A stretch of DNA of 12,598 bases from an uncultured Vogesella sp. (GTDB lineage: Bacteria; Pseudomonadota; Gammaproteobacteria; Burkholderiales; Chromobacteriaceae), in NCBI GenBank assembly GCA_946479405.1, contig CAMLGD010000087.1, forward strand, positions 1 through 12,598, read 5' to 3'. Numbering within the stretch: the first letter of the stretch is position 1; the number at the start of each line of letters is the position of its first letter. A model generated the notes under the pieces. The model was not told the origin of the DNA. It ran no database searches and saw nothing but the letters and a program-made list of their open reading frames with translations. Shown here one piece after another: positions 5,680 through 12,598 of this stretch. A program made the translations under genes and the position numbers.

Positions 5680-7020
5680 ATGAATAGATGGTTGGTTTGC
5701 TTATGTTGCGCCTTGAATATGCTCATTATAAAGCCGGCAATTGCAGAGGGCGTGACGCTCAGTCAACTCGCGGGCAGGTATGTATTGTCTGACAGCAGTT
5801 GGGTACCAAGTAGTTTGAATTTGTCTCCATCTGGTAAGTTTGCGTGGTATATGCAGAGTTATGGTGAGCATTGGGTAAGTGGTTCCTGGAGTGTGAAAGA
5901 AGGAAATATTTTTTTGCGAGCGGATGAACATAAGGGAAAGGCTATTTATCAAAAAATAGCCGCTGACCGTGCGCCGGCAACACCCCGACAGAGTGGCGGG
6001 CATACTCTTGCTGCGTATGTCGTAGGTGTTGGCCGTAGAGGGATGGAGAATAGCGAAGTTCTTTTTGAGAACGACAAGGGGCAGCGGCAGCCATCGCAAA
6101 AAACCAAGCTGCCTGGTTTTTTTGTGGCAGAGCTGCCTGACAATTGGGGTGTATGGCGTCGTATTGGATTGCGCCAGGGAGGAACCGTGCAGGCCTGGCA
6201 GTGGTTTACGGTCAGTGATTTGGATCGGGCTATCAATATGATGAGTTTCAGGTTGGTAAATGCAAACTTAGTAGCCCCGGTTTTCCGTGAATCCAAGTTG
6301 ACTCTAGTGGGGGGCGGCAAGTTGAAGATGTCGCAGCCAGCACTGGATTTGCCGATTTCTGAATATGAAACTCTGGAATATCGCAGAGAGAGTAAGGCGC
6401 TGAGTGGCCAGCAGCTTGTTGGGCGCTATAAGGCAGTAGATTTTTCCTATGAGCCAGAGTTGGTGTTGAATGAGGATCATACAGCCAAGTGGTCAACCTT
6501 GAGTAGGGATAAATATCTTCTGGAGGGGAATTGGCGTGTCGATAATGGTTTCTTGCGAATGACGAATCACATGCCGAGTGAAGTTCCTGTTTACCATGTA
6601 ATGACAAAAGAAGAGCTTAATATTGTAAAGCAGGCACTGCCTGACGAGTTGATAGCGATTGTCGGTATTCCCAGGGTGGGCGGGGCGGATGGTATAGAGG
6701 CCAAGTTTGAAGTGAATGGGAAGGTTGTAGGCAGTGCAGTGAGCAATAGAACCGGTGATGCCATCGTGAAATGGAAAGGCAATCCCGCCAAGTGGTCACG
6801 GGTGGCGGTGCGACGTGCAAAGAGTCGCGATCCTTGGGTTTGGTTGGAGGTGCCCATCGAGCGGCGGCAGGATCGAATCGTGGGTATTGCCATTAATGAC
6901 AGGGGGCTGACTAAGCCGATGGTGCCAGAACTGATTTTTGGGCAGGCAGAAGATGGCACATTGATATCTCGCGAACCACTAATGATGAAAGTGATTCGCT
7001 ATGAAAAAGTGGTTAATTGA
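5680..7020 (+). CDS. exported two-domain protein of unknown family
   Basis: From ATG 5680 the protein has 446 residues. Residues 1-22 form a Sec signal peptide (MNRW, hydrophobic core with several Cys, AIA before EG); the Cys residues are not in a lipobox, so a soluble periplasmic protein is expected. The mature part seems to be two copies of one fold. QLAGRY near 29-34 pairs with QLVGRY near 245-250, SGSWSVKEGNIFLR (67-80) with EGNWRVDNGFLR (282-293), VVGVGRRGMENSEVLFENDKG (114-134) with IVGIPRVGGADGIEAKFEVNG (327-347), and WRRIGLRQGGTVQAWQWFTV (159-178) with WSRVAVRRAKSRDPWVWLEV (372-391). Each unit is ~190 residues and looks beta-rich. I do not recognise the family. Composition is clearly more AT-rich than tssF-tssH, suggesting separate acquisition. 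Lying between an effector and the baseplate genes, it could be an immunity protein or an envelope accessory; no catalytic motif is visible. Confidence 0.85.
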   Translation: MNRWLVCLCCALNMLIIKPAIAEGVTLSQLAGRYVLSDSSWVPSSLNLSPSGKFAWYMQSYGEHWVSGSWSVKEGNIFLRADEHKGKAIYQKIAADRAPATPRQSGGHTLAAYVVGVGRRGMENSEVLFENDKGQRQPSQKTKLPGFFVAELPDNWGVWRRIGLRQGGTVQAWQWFTVSDLDRAINMMSFRLVNANLVAPVFRESKLTLVGGGKLKMSQPALDLPISEYETLEYRRESKALSGQQLVGRYKAVDFSYEPELVLNEDHTAKWSTLSRDKYLLEGNWRVDNGFLRMTNHMPSEVPVYHVMTKEELNIVKQALPDELIAIVGIPRVGGADGIEAKFEVNGKVVGSAVSNRTGDAIVKWKGNPAKWSRVAVRRAKSRDPWVWLEVPIERRQDRIVGIAINDRGLTKPMVPELIFGQAEDGTLISREPLMMKVIRYEKVVN

Positions 7021-7126
7021 AAATAATAATATGATTTAGTGCGGCGGCTGTGGCGCATACGGATAAGAAATTAGTAACTGTGTATTTGGTTGAAAATTGA
7101 TAAGACATTATTTGCTGGGCGATTAG
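7021..7126 (+). other. AT-rich intergenic spacer before tssF
   Basis: A 106-base non-coding gap between the two-domain gene and tssF, the longest gene-free gap here apart from the remnants. It is AT-rich and could hold a promoter for tssF-tssG-tssH: TTGGTT at 7086-7091 with TATTTG 17 bases later is a possible but poor -35/-10 pair. No terminator-like hairpin with a T run is seen, and the Shine-Dalgarno match before tssF is weak. Confidence 0.35.
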
Positions 7127-7452
7127 ATGCTTGAATCCCTCCTCCCGTATTACGAACGCGAGCTCGGCCATTTGCGCGAGCTCTCCGGCGAGTTCGCCCG
7201 CCGTTACCCCAAGATCGCCGGCCGCTTGCAGCTGGAAGGCGACCAGTGCGAAGACCCGCATACCGAGCGGCTGATCGAGGCGTTTGCCTTCCTGACGGCG
7301 CGGGTGCACAAGAAGCTGGATGACGACTACCCGGAGGTGGCCACCAGCTTTCTGGAAGTGATGTACCCGCACTACCTGCAGCCGATGCCGGCGGCCACCG
7401 TGGTGCAGTTCGAGTGCGATGCGCAGCGGCCGGAGATCGGTAAGCGCTACCG
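7127..7452 (+). repeat. direct repeat 3, downstream copy (tssF head)
   Basis: Partner of 5303-5626, forming the intact 5' end of tssF. The copies are 1824 bases apart at their start codons. Confidence 0.9.
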
Positions 7453-8983
7453 TGTCGAGCGTGGGCAGGCGGTGCAGGCGCCATCGATTCAGGGTGTGAG
7501 CTGCAAGTTCCGCACGGTATATCCGGTCGATCTCCATCCTTTGCAATTGCAGGAGGCGAAGCTGGAGCTGACCAGCGGCTCACCCTATTTGCGCAGTCTG
7601 GCGCCGGATGCGGCGGCGGTGTTGACCTTGCGCCTGCAGACCCAGGGCGGGGTGGGGGTGGATGCCATCGATCTGCAGTCGCTGCGTTTCTTTCTGGATG
7701 GCGAGCCGGCGCTGATGCATCTGCTGTACGAGATGCTGTTGTCCAACGTGCTGCGGGTGCAGGCCGGCGATGGAAGCGAGGACCCGGCGCGCACGCGTGT
7801 CCTGAACGCGGATTGCCTGCAGCCGGTGGGCTTCGGCCGCGACGAGGGGATGCTGGAGTACGACGAGCGCTCGTTCATGGGCTACCGGCTGCTGTCGGAG
7901 TATTTCTGCTATCCGGACAAGTTCCTGTTTGTCGACCTGTTGGGACTGGCCCCAGTGGCGGCTCGGCTGAGCGGTGATACCTTGTTGCTGCGTCTGCACC
8001 TGCGCGATTACCCGGACACCGAACGCCATCATCGGTTGCAAAGCCAGTTGCAGCCTTCTCATCTGAAGCTGGGCTGCACGCCGCTGATCAACCTGTTTGT
8101 GCAGCCGGGCGAGCCGATCCGTGTCACGCATCAGAAGGCCAACTACCCGGTGCTGGCCGATGCGCGCAAGCAGCAGGCCTACGAGGTGGTGCAGATTCGT
8201 CGCGTGGTGCGTGTGGAGAAGTCCGGCGAGGGCGACAGCAGCGAGGAGGTGCCGCCGTTCTACGCCACGCGCCACGGCAGCGGGCAGGTGCCGCGTTTTT
8301 ACTGGCATGCCAGCCGCGAGCCGTCGGTGCGGCAGGGCGATCGGGGCACCGACATGGCGCTGCACCTGGTGGATTTGCAGTTCGACGCGGTGCGCCCGGC
8401 CGGCGAGGTGCTGAGCCTGGATTTGCTGTGCAGCAACCGCGATCTGCCGGAGCAGATTCCCTTCGGCGGCAGCCAGGCCACCCAGCGTACGGATTTCCAA
8501 TTGCCAGGACATTCGGTGGTGAAGCGGGTACGCCTATTGCGCAAGCCCGGCGCCAGCCAGCGAAGTCCGCTCGGGCGGGCGGTGCAATGGCGGCTGATTT
8601 CGCATCTGTCGCTCAATTACATGTCCATCGTCGATTCCGGACGCGAGGCGCTGCAGGAAATGTTGGCGCTGTACAACCTGGGCGATGCGGCGGCCAATGT
8701 GCGGCAGATCCAGGGCATTGTCGGTATCCGCAGCGAGCCGGCGGTGCAGCGCGTCAATGGCCGGCATTTCTCCGGTTTTGTGCGCGGTACCGAGATCACT
8801 CTGACGCTGGATGCTGATTACTACGTTGGCGGCAGCGTGTACCTGTTCGCTTCCCTGCTGGAGCGGTTCTTTGCGTTGTACTGCGCGCCAAACAGCTTTA
8901 CCCACCTGCGTGTCAGGACGGTGCAGCGTGACGAGGAGGTGGCGGCATGGCCAGCCCGAGCCGGCGAAGCCCTCGTGATCTGA
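7127..8983 (+). CDS. tssF: TssF, T6SS baseplate subunit
   Basis: The 618-residue protein starts MLESLLPYYERELGHLRE and continues SGEFARRYPKIAGRLQ, the typical TssF (VasA/ImpG) opening. Next comes the conserved segment ERLIEAFAFLTARVHKKLDDD followed by the PEVATSFLEVMYPHYL stretch and the acidic-aromatic core. Length is normal for the family. TssF forms the baseplate wedge with TssG and, together with TssK and TssE, anchors the spike and starts sheath and tube assembly on the cytoplasmic side of the inner membrane. It is essential for T6SS firing. The last 37 bases overlap tssG, so the two are co-translated. In many betaproteobacterial clusters tssE precedes tssF; here an effector module and an unassigned gene precede it. 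The gene is GC-rich like tssG and tssH, with no sign of damage; its 5' end is also present as the remnant at 5303-5657. Confidence 0.96.
   Translation: MLESLLPYYERELGHLRELSGEFARRYPKIAGRLQLEGDQCEDPHTERLIEAFAFLTARVHKKLDDDYPEVATSFLEVMYPHYLQPMPAATVVQFECDAQRPEIGKRYRVERGQAVQAPSIQGVSCKFRTVYPVDLHPLQLQEAKLELTSGSPYLRSLAPDAAAVLTLRLQTQGGVGVDAIDLQSLRFFLDGEPALMHLLYEMLLSNVLRVQAGDGSEDPARTRVLNADCLQPVGFGRDEGMLEYDERSFMGYRLLSEYFCYPDKFLFVDLLGLAPVAARLSGDTLLLRLHLRDYPDTERHHRLQSQLQPSHLKLGCTPLINLFVQPGEPIRVTHQKANYPVLADARKQQAYEVVQIRRVVRVEKSGEGDSSEEVPPFYATRHGSGQVPRFYWHASREPSVRQGDRGTDMALHLVDLQFDAVRPAGEVLSLDLLCSNRDLPEQIPFGGSQATQRTDFQLPGHSVVKRVRLLRKPGASQRSPLGRAVQWRLISHLSLNYMSIVDSGREALQEMLALYNLGDAAANVRQIQGIVGIRSEPAVQRVNGRHFSGFVRGTEITLTLDADYYVGGSVYLFASLLERFFALYCAPNSFTHLRVRTVQRDEEVAAWPARAGEALVI
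8933..8940 (+). promoter_or_regulatory. Shine-Dalgarno site for tssG inside tssF
   Basis: GAGGAGGT lies six bases before ATG 8947, within the tssF coding sequence. It supports starting tssG 37 bases before tssF ends. Confidence 0.75.
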
Positions 8984-9963
8984 AGCTGGCGCTGGCCAGG
9001 GATGCCAGCCAGTTCGGCTTTTTCCAGGCGGTGCGCCTCCTGGGCTTGTGCGAGGGTTCGCGCCGCCAGCGGCGCACGCTGCCGGCTCAACTGCGCTTCC
9101 GCACCCTTGCGTCGCTGTCGTTTCCGGCCAGCGAGCTGGTGCAGTACCAGCCTGCGACGGAGGAGGGCACGGCGCCCGCCGAGATGACAGTCAGCTTCAT
9201 GGGGCTGACCGGGCCCAGCGGGGTGTTGCCGACAGCGTATACCGAACTCTTGCTGGAGCGGCGGCAGCAGTATCGTGACACCACGCTGCATGCCTTTTTC
9301 GACCTGTTCAGCCACCGCGCCATCGCCTTGTTCTACGCTGCCTGGCGCAAGTACCGCTTCTGGCTGGCTGAAGAGGCCGGTGAGCAGGATGGCTTCAGCC
9401 GCAATTTGCTGGATCTGGCCGGGGTGGGCTTGAGCCGGCTGCGTGGACAGGCGGCGCAGGACGGCCTGCTGGATGAGCGGCTGTTCATTTATTACGCCGG
9501 CCTGTTGAGCCAGAAGCCGCTGTCGGCCCTGACGCTGCAGACCTTGGTGGAGGGGCTGTTCGGCACCCGTGCCCAGTTGCAGCAGTTCGCCGGGCAGTGG
9601 CTGGAGGTGCCGTTGGCCGAGCAAAGCCAACTAGGTGGCCAGTCCTGCGAGTTGGGGGTGTCGCTGTTCGCCGGCGAGCGGCAGTGGGATAGGCAGACCA
9701 AGCTGCAACTGCGCCTGGGGAGCTTGCGGCGAGCGCAATTCGAGGCCTTGCTGCCGGGGGGCGACGGGGCCCGAGCCCTGCAGGCACTGATGCAGTTTGC
9801 CGTGGGGCACCAACTGGCGGTGGATGTCTGCCTGGTGCTCGACAAGCGCGATGTGCCGCCAGCACGGCTGGATGCCGATTCACCGTTGCGGCTGGGGGCC
9901 AGTAGTTGGCTGGGGCTACAGGCGGCCGATCCGGACGATGTGTGCTATGCGCTGTTGCACTGA
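8947..9963 (+). CDS. tssG: TssG, T6SS baseplate subunit
   Basis: A 338-residue protein of normal TssG (VasB/ImpH) length. It begins MASPSRR, followed by FGFFQAVRLL near residues 24-33, the family's usual N-terminal helix. The middle contains FMGLTGPSGVLPTAYTELL and a helix with FFDLFSHRAIALFYAAWRKY, both hallmarks of TssG. The C-terminal half has SQLGGQSCELGVSLFAGER and ends SSWLGLQAADPDDVCYALLH, also typical. One TssG binds two TssF in each baseplate wedge and links it to TssK trimers. A strong Shine-Dalgarno site within tssF and the 37-base overlap show tight coupling. Sixty-two bases separate it from tssH. Within that gap, GGGCA (9972-9976) and TGCCC (9989-9993) could pair, but with no T run this is not a convincing terminator, so transcription probably continues into tssH. 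Confidence 0.96.
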   Translation: MASPSRRSPRDLKLALARDASQFGFFQAVRLLGLCEGSRRQRRTLPAQLRFRTLASLSFPASELVQYQPATEEGTAPAEMTVSFMGLTGPSGVLPTAYTELLLERRQQYRDTTLHAFFDLFSHRAIALFYAAWRKYRFWLAEEAGEQDGFSRNLLDLAGVGLSRLRGQAAQDGLLDERLFIYYAGLLSQKPLSALTLQTLVEGLFGTRAQLQQFAGQWLEVPLAEQSQLGGQSCELGVSLFAGERQWDRQTKLQLRLGSLRRAQFEALLPGGDGARALQALMQFAVGHQLAVDVCLVLDKRDVPPARLDADSPLRLGASSWLGLQAADPDDVCYALLH

Positions 9964-10025
9964 GCTTTGCCGGGCATGACGCCGGGTGTGCCCCGACCTT
10001 ATTCACTTTATCTGATGGAAACACT

Positions 10026-12598
10026 ATGTCGGTATCCCTGAAATCCCTGATCGAGCGTCTGACGCCGCTGGCGCGGCAGAGCGTGGAGCAGGCCGCCAGC
10101 CGTGCCTTGTCCCGCACCCATTACGAGATCGAGATCGAGCACGTGCTGTTGACCCAGCTCGACCAGGATATGAATGCTGTCCGTGCCGCCCTGCAGGCGG
10201 CCGGCATCGATCTGGCCGATTTGCAACGTGGGCTGGAGGGTGCTCTGGATGGCTTCCGTACCGGCAATACCCGCAACCCGGTGCTGTCGGCCTGGTTGCC
10301 CAAGTGGCTGGAGAAAGCCTGGCTGCTGGCCAGCGCGGAGTTTGGGCAGGAGAGCGTGTCCACGCTGGATCTGCTGTTGGCGCTGTTGCGTGACGAATCG
10401 CTGCGTCCGGCGGTGCAAAGCGGCTGCCCTGCCTTATTGCGCATCGAGGCGGGCCGTTTGCAATCGGCGTATGCCGCGCTGCGCCAGCATGGCGGGGAGG
10501 GCGGTGGGACGATGGCGGTCACCGAGCCCGATCAGCCGGTGGAGGTGCCGGTCGGCAAGGTTCGCGGCAGCGCGGCACTCGACAAATACACCATCGACCT
10601 GACCGCCCAGGCGCGCGCCGGCAAGATCGATCCGGTGCTGGGGCGCGATGGCGAGATCCGCCAGATGATCGACATCCTGATGCGCCGCCGGCAGAACAAC
10701 CCCATCCTGACCGGCGAGCCGGGCGTGGGTAAGACCGCGGTGGTGGAAGGGCTGGCGCGCAAGATCGTGCACGGAGAGGTGCCGCCGGTATTGGCCGGTG
10801 TCTGCCTGCGCACGCTGGACCTGGGGCTGTTGCAGGCCGGTGCCAGTGTGAAGGGGGAGTTCGAAAACCGTCTGCGTCAGGTGATCGACGAGGTGAAGGC
10901 GAGCCCGGTGTCCATCATCCTGTTCATCGACGAGGCGCACACGCTGATCGGTGCCGGCGGCGCGGCCGGTCAGAACGACGCAGCCAACCTGCTCAAGCCG
11001 GCGCTGGCGCGTGGCGAGCTGCGCACCATCGCGGCAACGACCTGGGCAGAGTACAAAAAGTATTTCGAGAAGGATGCCGCATTGGCGCGCCGCTTCCAGG
11101 TGGTGAAGGTGGAGGAGCCGGCGCCCGAGGTGGCGGTGCAGATGGTGCGCGGGTTGACGCACGCCATGGCCGAGCATCATCAGGTGGAAATCCTCAACGA
11201 GGCGGTTGCCGCCGCCGTGCATCTGTCGAGTCGCTACATCACCGGCCGCCAGTTGCCGGACAAGGCCATCAGTGTGCTGGATACCGCCTGCGCCCGTGTA
11301 GCGCTGTCGCGCGCCGGCAAGCCGGGGCCGATCGAGGACGTGGCGGTACTGATCGCCAATGCCGAGCGCGAGATTGCCGCCTTGCAGCGCGAGGAGGGGC
11401 ATGCAGAGCGCATTGCCGAGCTGGAGGCCCGGCGCGGTGAGTTGCAGGCCGACCTGGAGCGCCTGCATACCGCGTGGGAGGCGCAGCAGCAACTGGTAGC
11501 CGAGATCGACGAACTGAAACAGCAGCAGGGCGAGGCCAAGCCGGCCAAGGGCAAGAAGGTCAGCCAGCTGCTGGCCAAGCGTCAGGCCTTGCGCGAGCTG
11601 CACAAGCAGCAGCCGCTGGCCTTCGAGTGCGTCGACGAGAGTGTGATCGCCGATGTGATCGCTGGCTGGACTGGTATTCCGTTGGGGCGCATGGTCAGCA
11701 ACGAGCTGGCTCAGGTGCAGCAGCTGGCGCGGCTGTTGGGCGAGCGGGTAATCGGTCAGGATCATGCGCTCGAGCAGATCGCCGAGCGGGTGCAGATTGC
11801 CAAGGCCGGCCTGGAGGATCCTGGCAAACCCAAAGGGGTGTTCCTGCTGGTGGGGCCGTCCGGCGTCGGCAAGACCGAGACCGCGTTGGCGCTGGCCGAG
11901 GCCTTGTACGGCGGCGAGCGCAATCTCATCACCATCAATATGTCGGAATACCAGGAGGCGCACAGCGTGTCCGGTCTCAAGGGCTCGCCACCGGGCTACG
12001 TCGGCTACGGCGAGGGTGGGGTGCTGACCGAGGCGGTGCGCCGCAAGCCGTATTCGGTAGTGTTGCTGGACGAAGTGGAGAAGGCGCATCCGGACGTGAT
12101 GGAGTTGTTTTTCCAGGTGTTCGACAAGGGGGTGTTGGAAGACAGCGAAGGGCGTGAGGTGGACTTCAAGAACACCATCATCCTGCTGACTTCCAATGCT
12201 GGCACCGAACTGGTGATGCGCGCCTGCGAGCATGGCGTGACGGTCGAAGGCGAGACGCGCGAGCCGACGCCGGACGATCTGGTGGAAATCCTGCGGCCTA
12301 CCCTGCAGCAGGTGTTCAAACCGGCCTTCCTGGGACGCCTGGCCATTGTGCCGTACTTCCCGATCGGCGACGAGGTGCTGCACGCCATCGTGCGCCTGAA
12401 GCTGGACAAGATCCGCCAGCGCATCGCGGACAATCATGGCGCCAAGGTGGAATTCCCGGACGAGCTGGCGGGCGTCATGGCGGCGCGTTGCTTGGACGTG
12501 GACAGCGGTGCGCGCAACGCCGACGCCATCCTCACGCGCACGCTGCTGGCACAGATTTCGAGCGACCTGCTCGCCCGCATGGCCAGCGGCAAACCGGT
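10026..12598 (+). CDS. tssH: TssH (ClpV), T6SS AAA+ sheath-disassembly ATPase (partial, 3' end outside window)
   Basis: The frame is open from ATG 10026 to the window end, giving 857 residues, so perhaps only a few tens are missing. GGAA five bases upstream is a modest Shine-Dalgarno site. The N-domain opens with LKSLIERLTPLARQSVEQA and THYEIEIEHVLL, the part that recognises sheath subunit TssC. NBD1 has Walker A GEPGVGKT at 230-237 and Walker B with Asp302-Glu303 in LFIDEAHTL. A charged coiled-coil middle domain spans roughly 440-530. NBD2 has Walker A GPSGVGKT at 610-617, pore loop GYVG at 657-660 and Walker B Asp682-Glu683 in LLDEVEKAH. ClpV is a hexameric unfoldase of the Clp/Hsp100 class that pulls contracted TssB-TssC sheath apart in the cytoplasm so subunits can be reused. 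Its place after tssF-tssG and the N-domain distinguish it from the general disaggregase ClpB. Confidence 0.96.
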   Translation, partial: MSVSLKSLIERLTPLARQSVEQAASRALSRTHYEIEIEHVLLTQLDQDMNAVRAALQAAGIDLADLQRGLEGALDGFRTGNTRNPVLSAWLPKWLEKAWLLASAEFGQESVSTLDLLLALLRDESLRPAVQSGCPALLRIEAGRLQSAYAALRQHGGEGGGTMAVTEPDQPVEVPVGKVRGSAALDKYTIDLTAQARAGKIDPVLGRDGEIRQMIDILMRRRQNNPILTGEPGVGKTAVVEGLARKIVHGEVPPVLAGVCLRTLDLGLLQAGASVKGEFENRLRQVIDEVKASPVSIILFIDEAHTLIGAGGAAGQNDAANLLKPALARGELRTIAATTWAEYKKYFEKDAALARRFQVVKVEEPAPEVAVQMVRGLTHAMAEHHQVEILNEAVAAAVHLSSRYITGRQLPDKAISVLDTACARVALSRAGKPGPIEDVAVLIANAEREIAALQREEGHAERIAELEARRGELQADLERLHTAWEAQQQLVAEIDELKQQQGEAKPAKGKKVSQLLAKRQALRELHKQQPLAFECVDESVIADVIAGWTGIPLGRMVSNELAQVQQLARLLGERVIGQDHALEQIAERVQIAKAGLEDPGKPKGVFLLVGPSGVGKTETALALAEALYGGERNLITINMSEYQEAHSVSGLKGSPPGYVGYGEGGVLTEAVRRKPYSVVLLDEVEKAHPDVMELFFQVFDKGVLEDSEGREVDFKNTIILLTSNAGTELVMRACEHGVTVEGETREPTPDDLVEILRPTLQQVFKPAFLGRLAIVPYFPIGDEVLHAIVRLKLDKIRQRIADNHGAKVEFPDELAGVMAARCLDVDSGARNADAILTRTLLAQISSDLLARMASGKP

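Noticed and set aside
5303..7452. Insertion sequence or transposon as the cause of the tssF duplication
   Set aside because: No transposase gene, terminal inverted repeats or short target-site duplication is visible around the cargo gene; only the coding repeats remain.
7580..8512. A 310-codon minus-strand frame opposite tssF
   Set aside because: Shadow of the tssF codons, with His/Gln/Arg-rich low-complexity product and no start context or known motif.
9972..9993. Possible hairpin between tssG and tssH
   Set aside because: Only five base pairs, a large loop and no T run; not convincing as a terminator.
10434..12437. Long open frame of 667 codons on the minus strand
   Set aside because: It lies entirely opposite tssH, whose + strand product has all expected ClpV motifs. 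The minus product is rich in His, Gln, Leu and Arg, as expected from the antisense of GC-rich codons.

Overview
The window is a stretch of a type VI secretion system (T6SS) locus, with every supported gene on the + strand. Protein families, GC-rich baseplate and ClpV genes, and the pairing of DUF3304 lipoproteins with a DUF2235 phospholipase suggest a betaproteobacterium. A Neisseriales relative of Chromobacterium or Aquitalea is my best guess, inferred from family associations and not from a marker gene.

Layout. Positions 2-322 hold the C-terminal end of a VgrG spike protein (DUF2345 region, cut by the window edge). It overlaps by one base a DUF4123 effector-loading chaperone (322-1080). Next are a small exported protein of unknown family (1108-1545), a DUF3304 lipoprotein (1542-2174), a decayed head-and-tail remnant of a DUF2235 (Tle1-type) phospholipase gene (2171-2637), a second DUF3304 lipoprotein (2630-3295) and an intact Tle1-type phospholipase effector (3292-5283). 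The lipoprotein-effector pair has therefore been duplicated in tandem. The downstream pair is intact; the upstream pair keeps only its lipoprotein.

Positions 5303-5657 are a frameshifted copy of the first ~110 codons of tssF. An AT-richer gene follows (5680-7020) for an exported protein built from two similar halves that I cannot assign to a family. The complete tssF (7127-8983) and tssG (8947-9963) baseplate genes come next, then tssH/clpV (10026 to the window end, cut off), the AAA+ ATPase that disassembles contracted sheath.

How they work together: TssF and TssG belong to the baseplate, VgrG is the spike and ClpV recycles the sheath. The DUF4123 protein probably loads the Tle1 phospholipase onto this VgrG. 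The DUF3304 lipoproteins probably protect the producer's own envelope. The two other exported proteins are candidate immunity or accessory factors.

The most notable points are the mosaic structure of the duplicated module (near-identical lipoprotein cores with a fully different 42-residue tail next to a diverged effector head), the duplicated tssF head that brackets the two-domain exported protein, and that unassigned protein itself. I found no RNA genes, CRISPR arrays, insertion sequences or convincing terminators.
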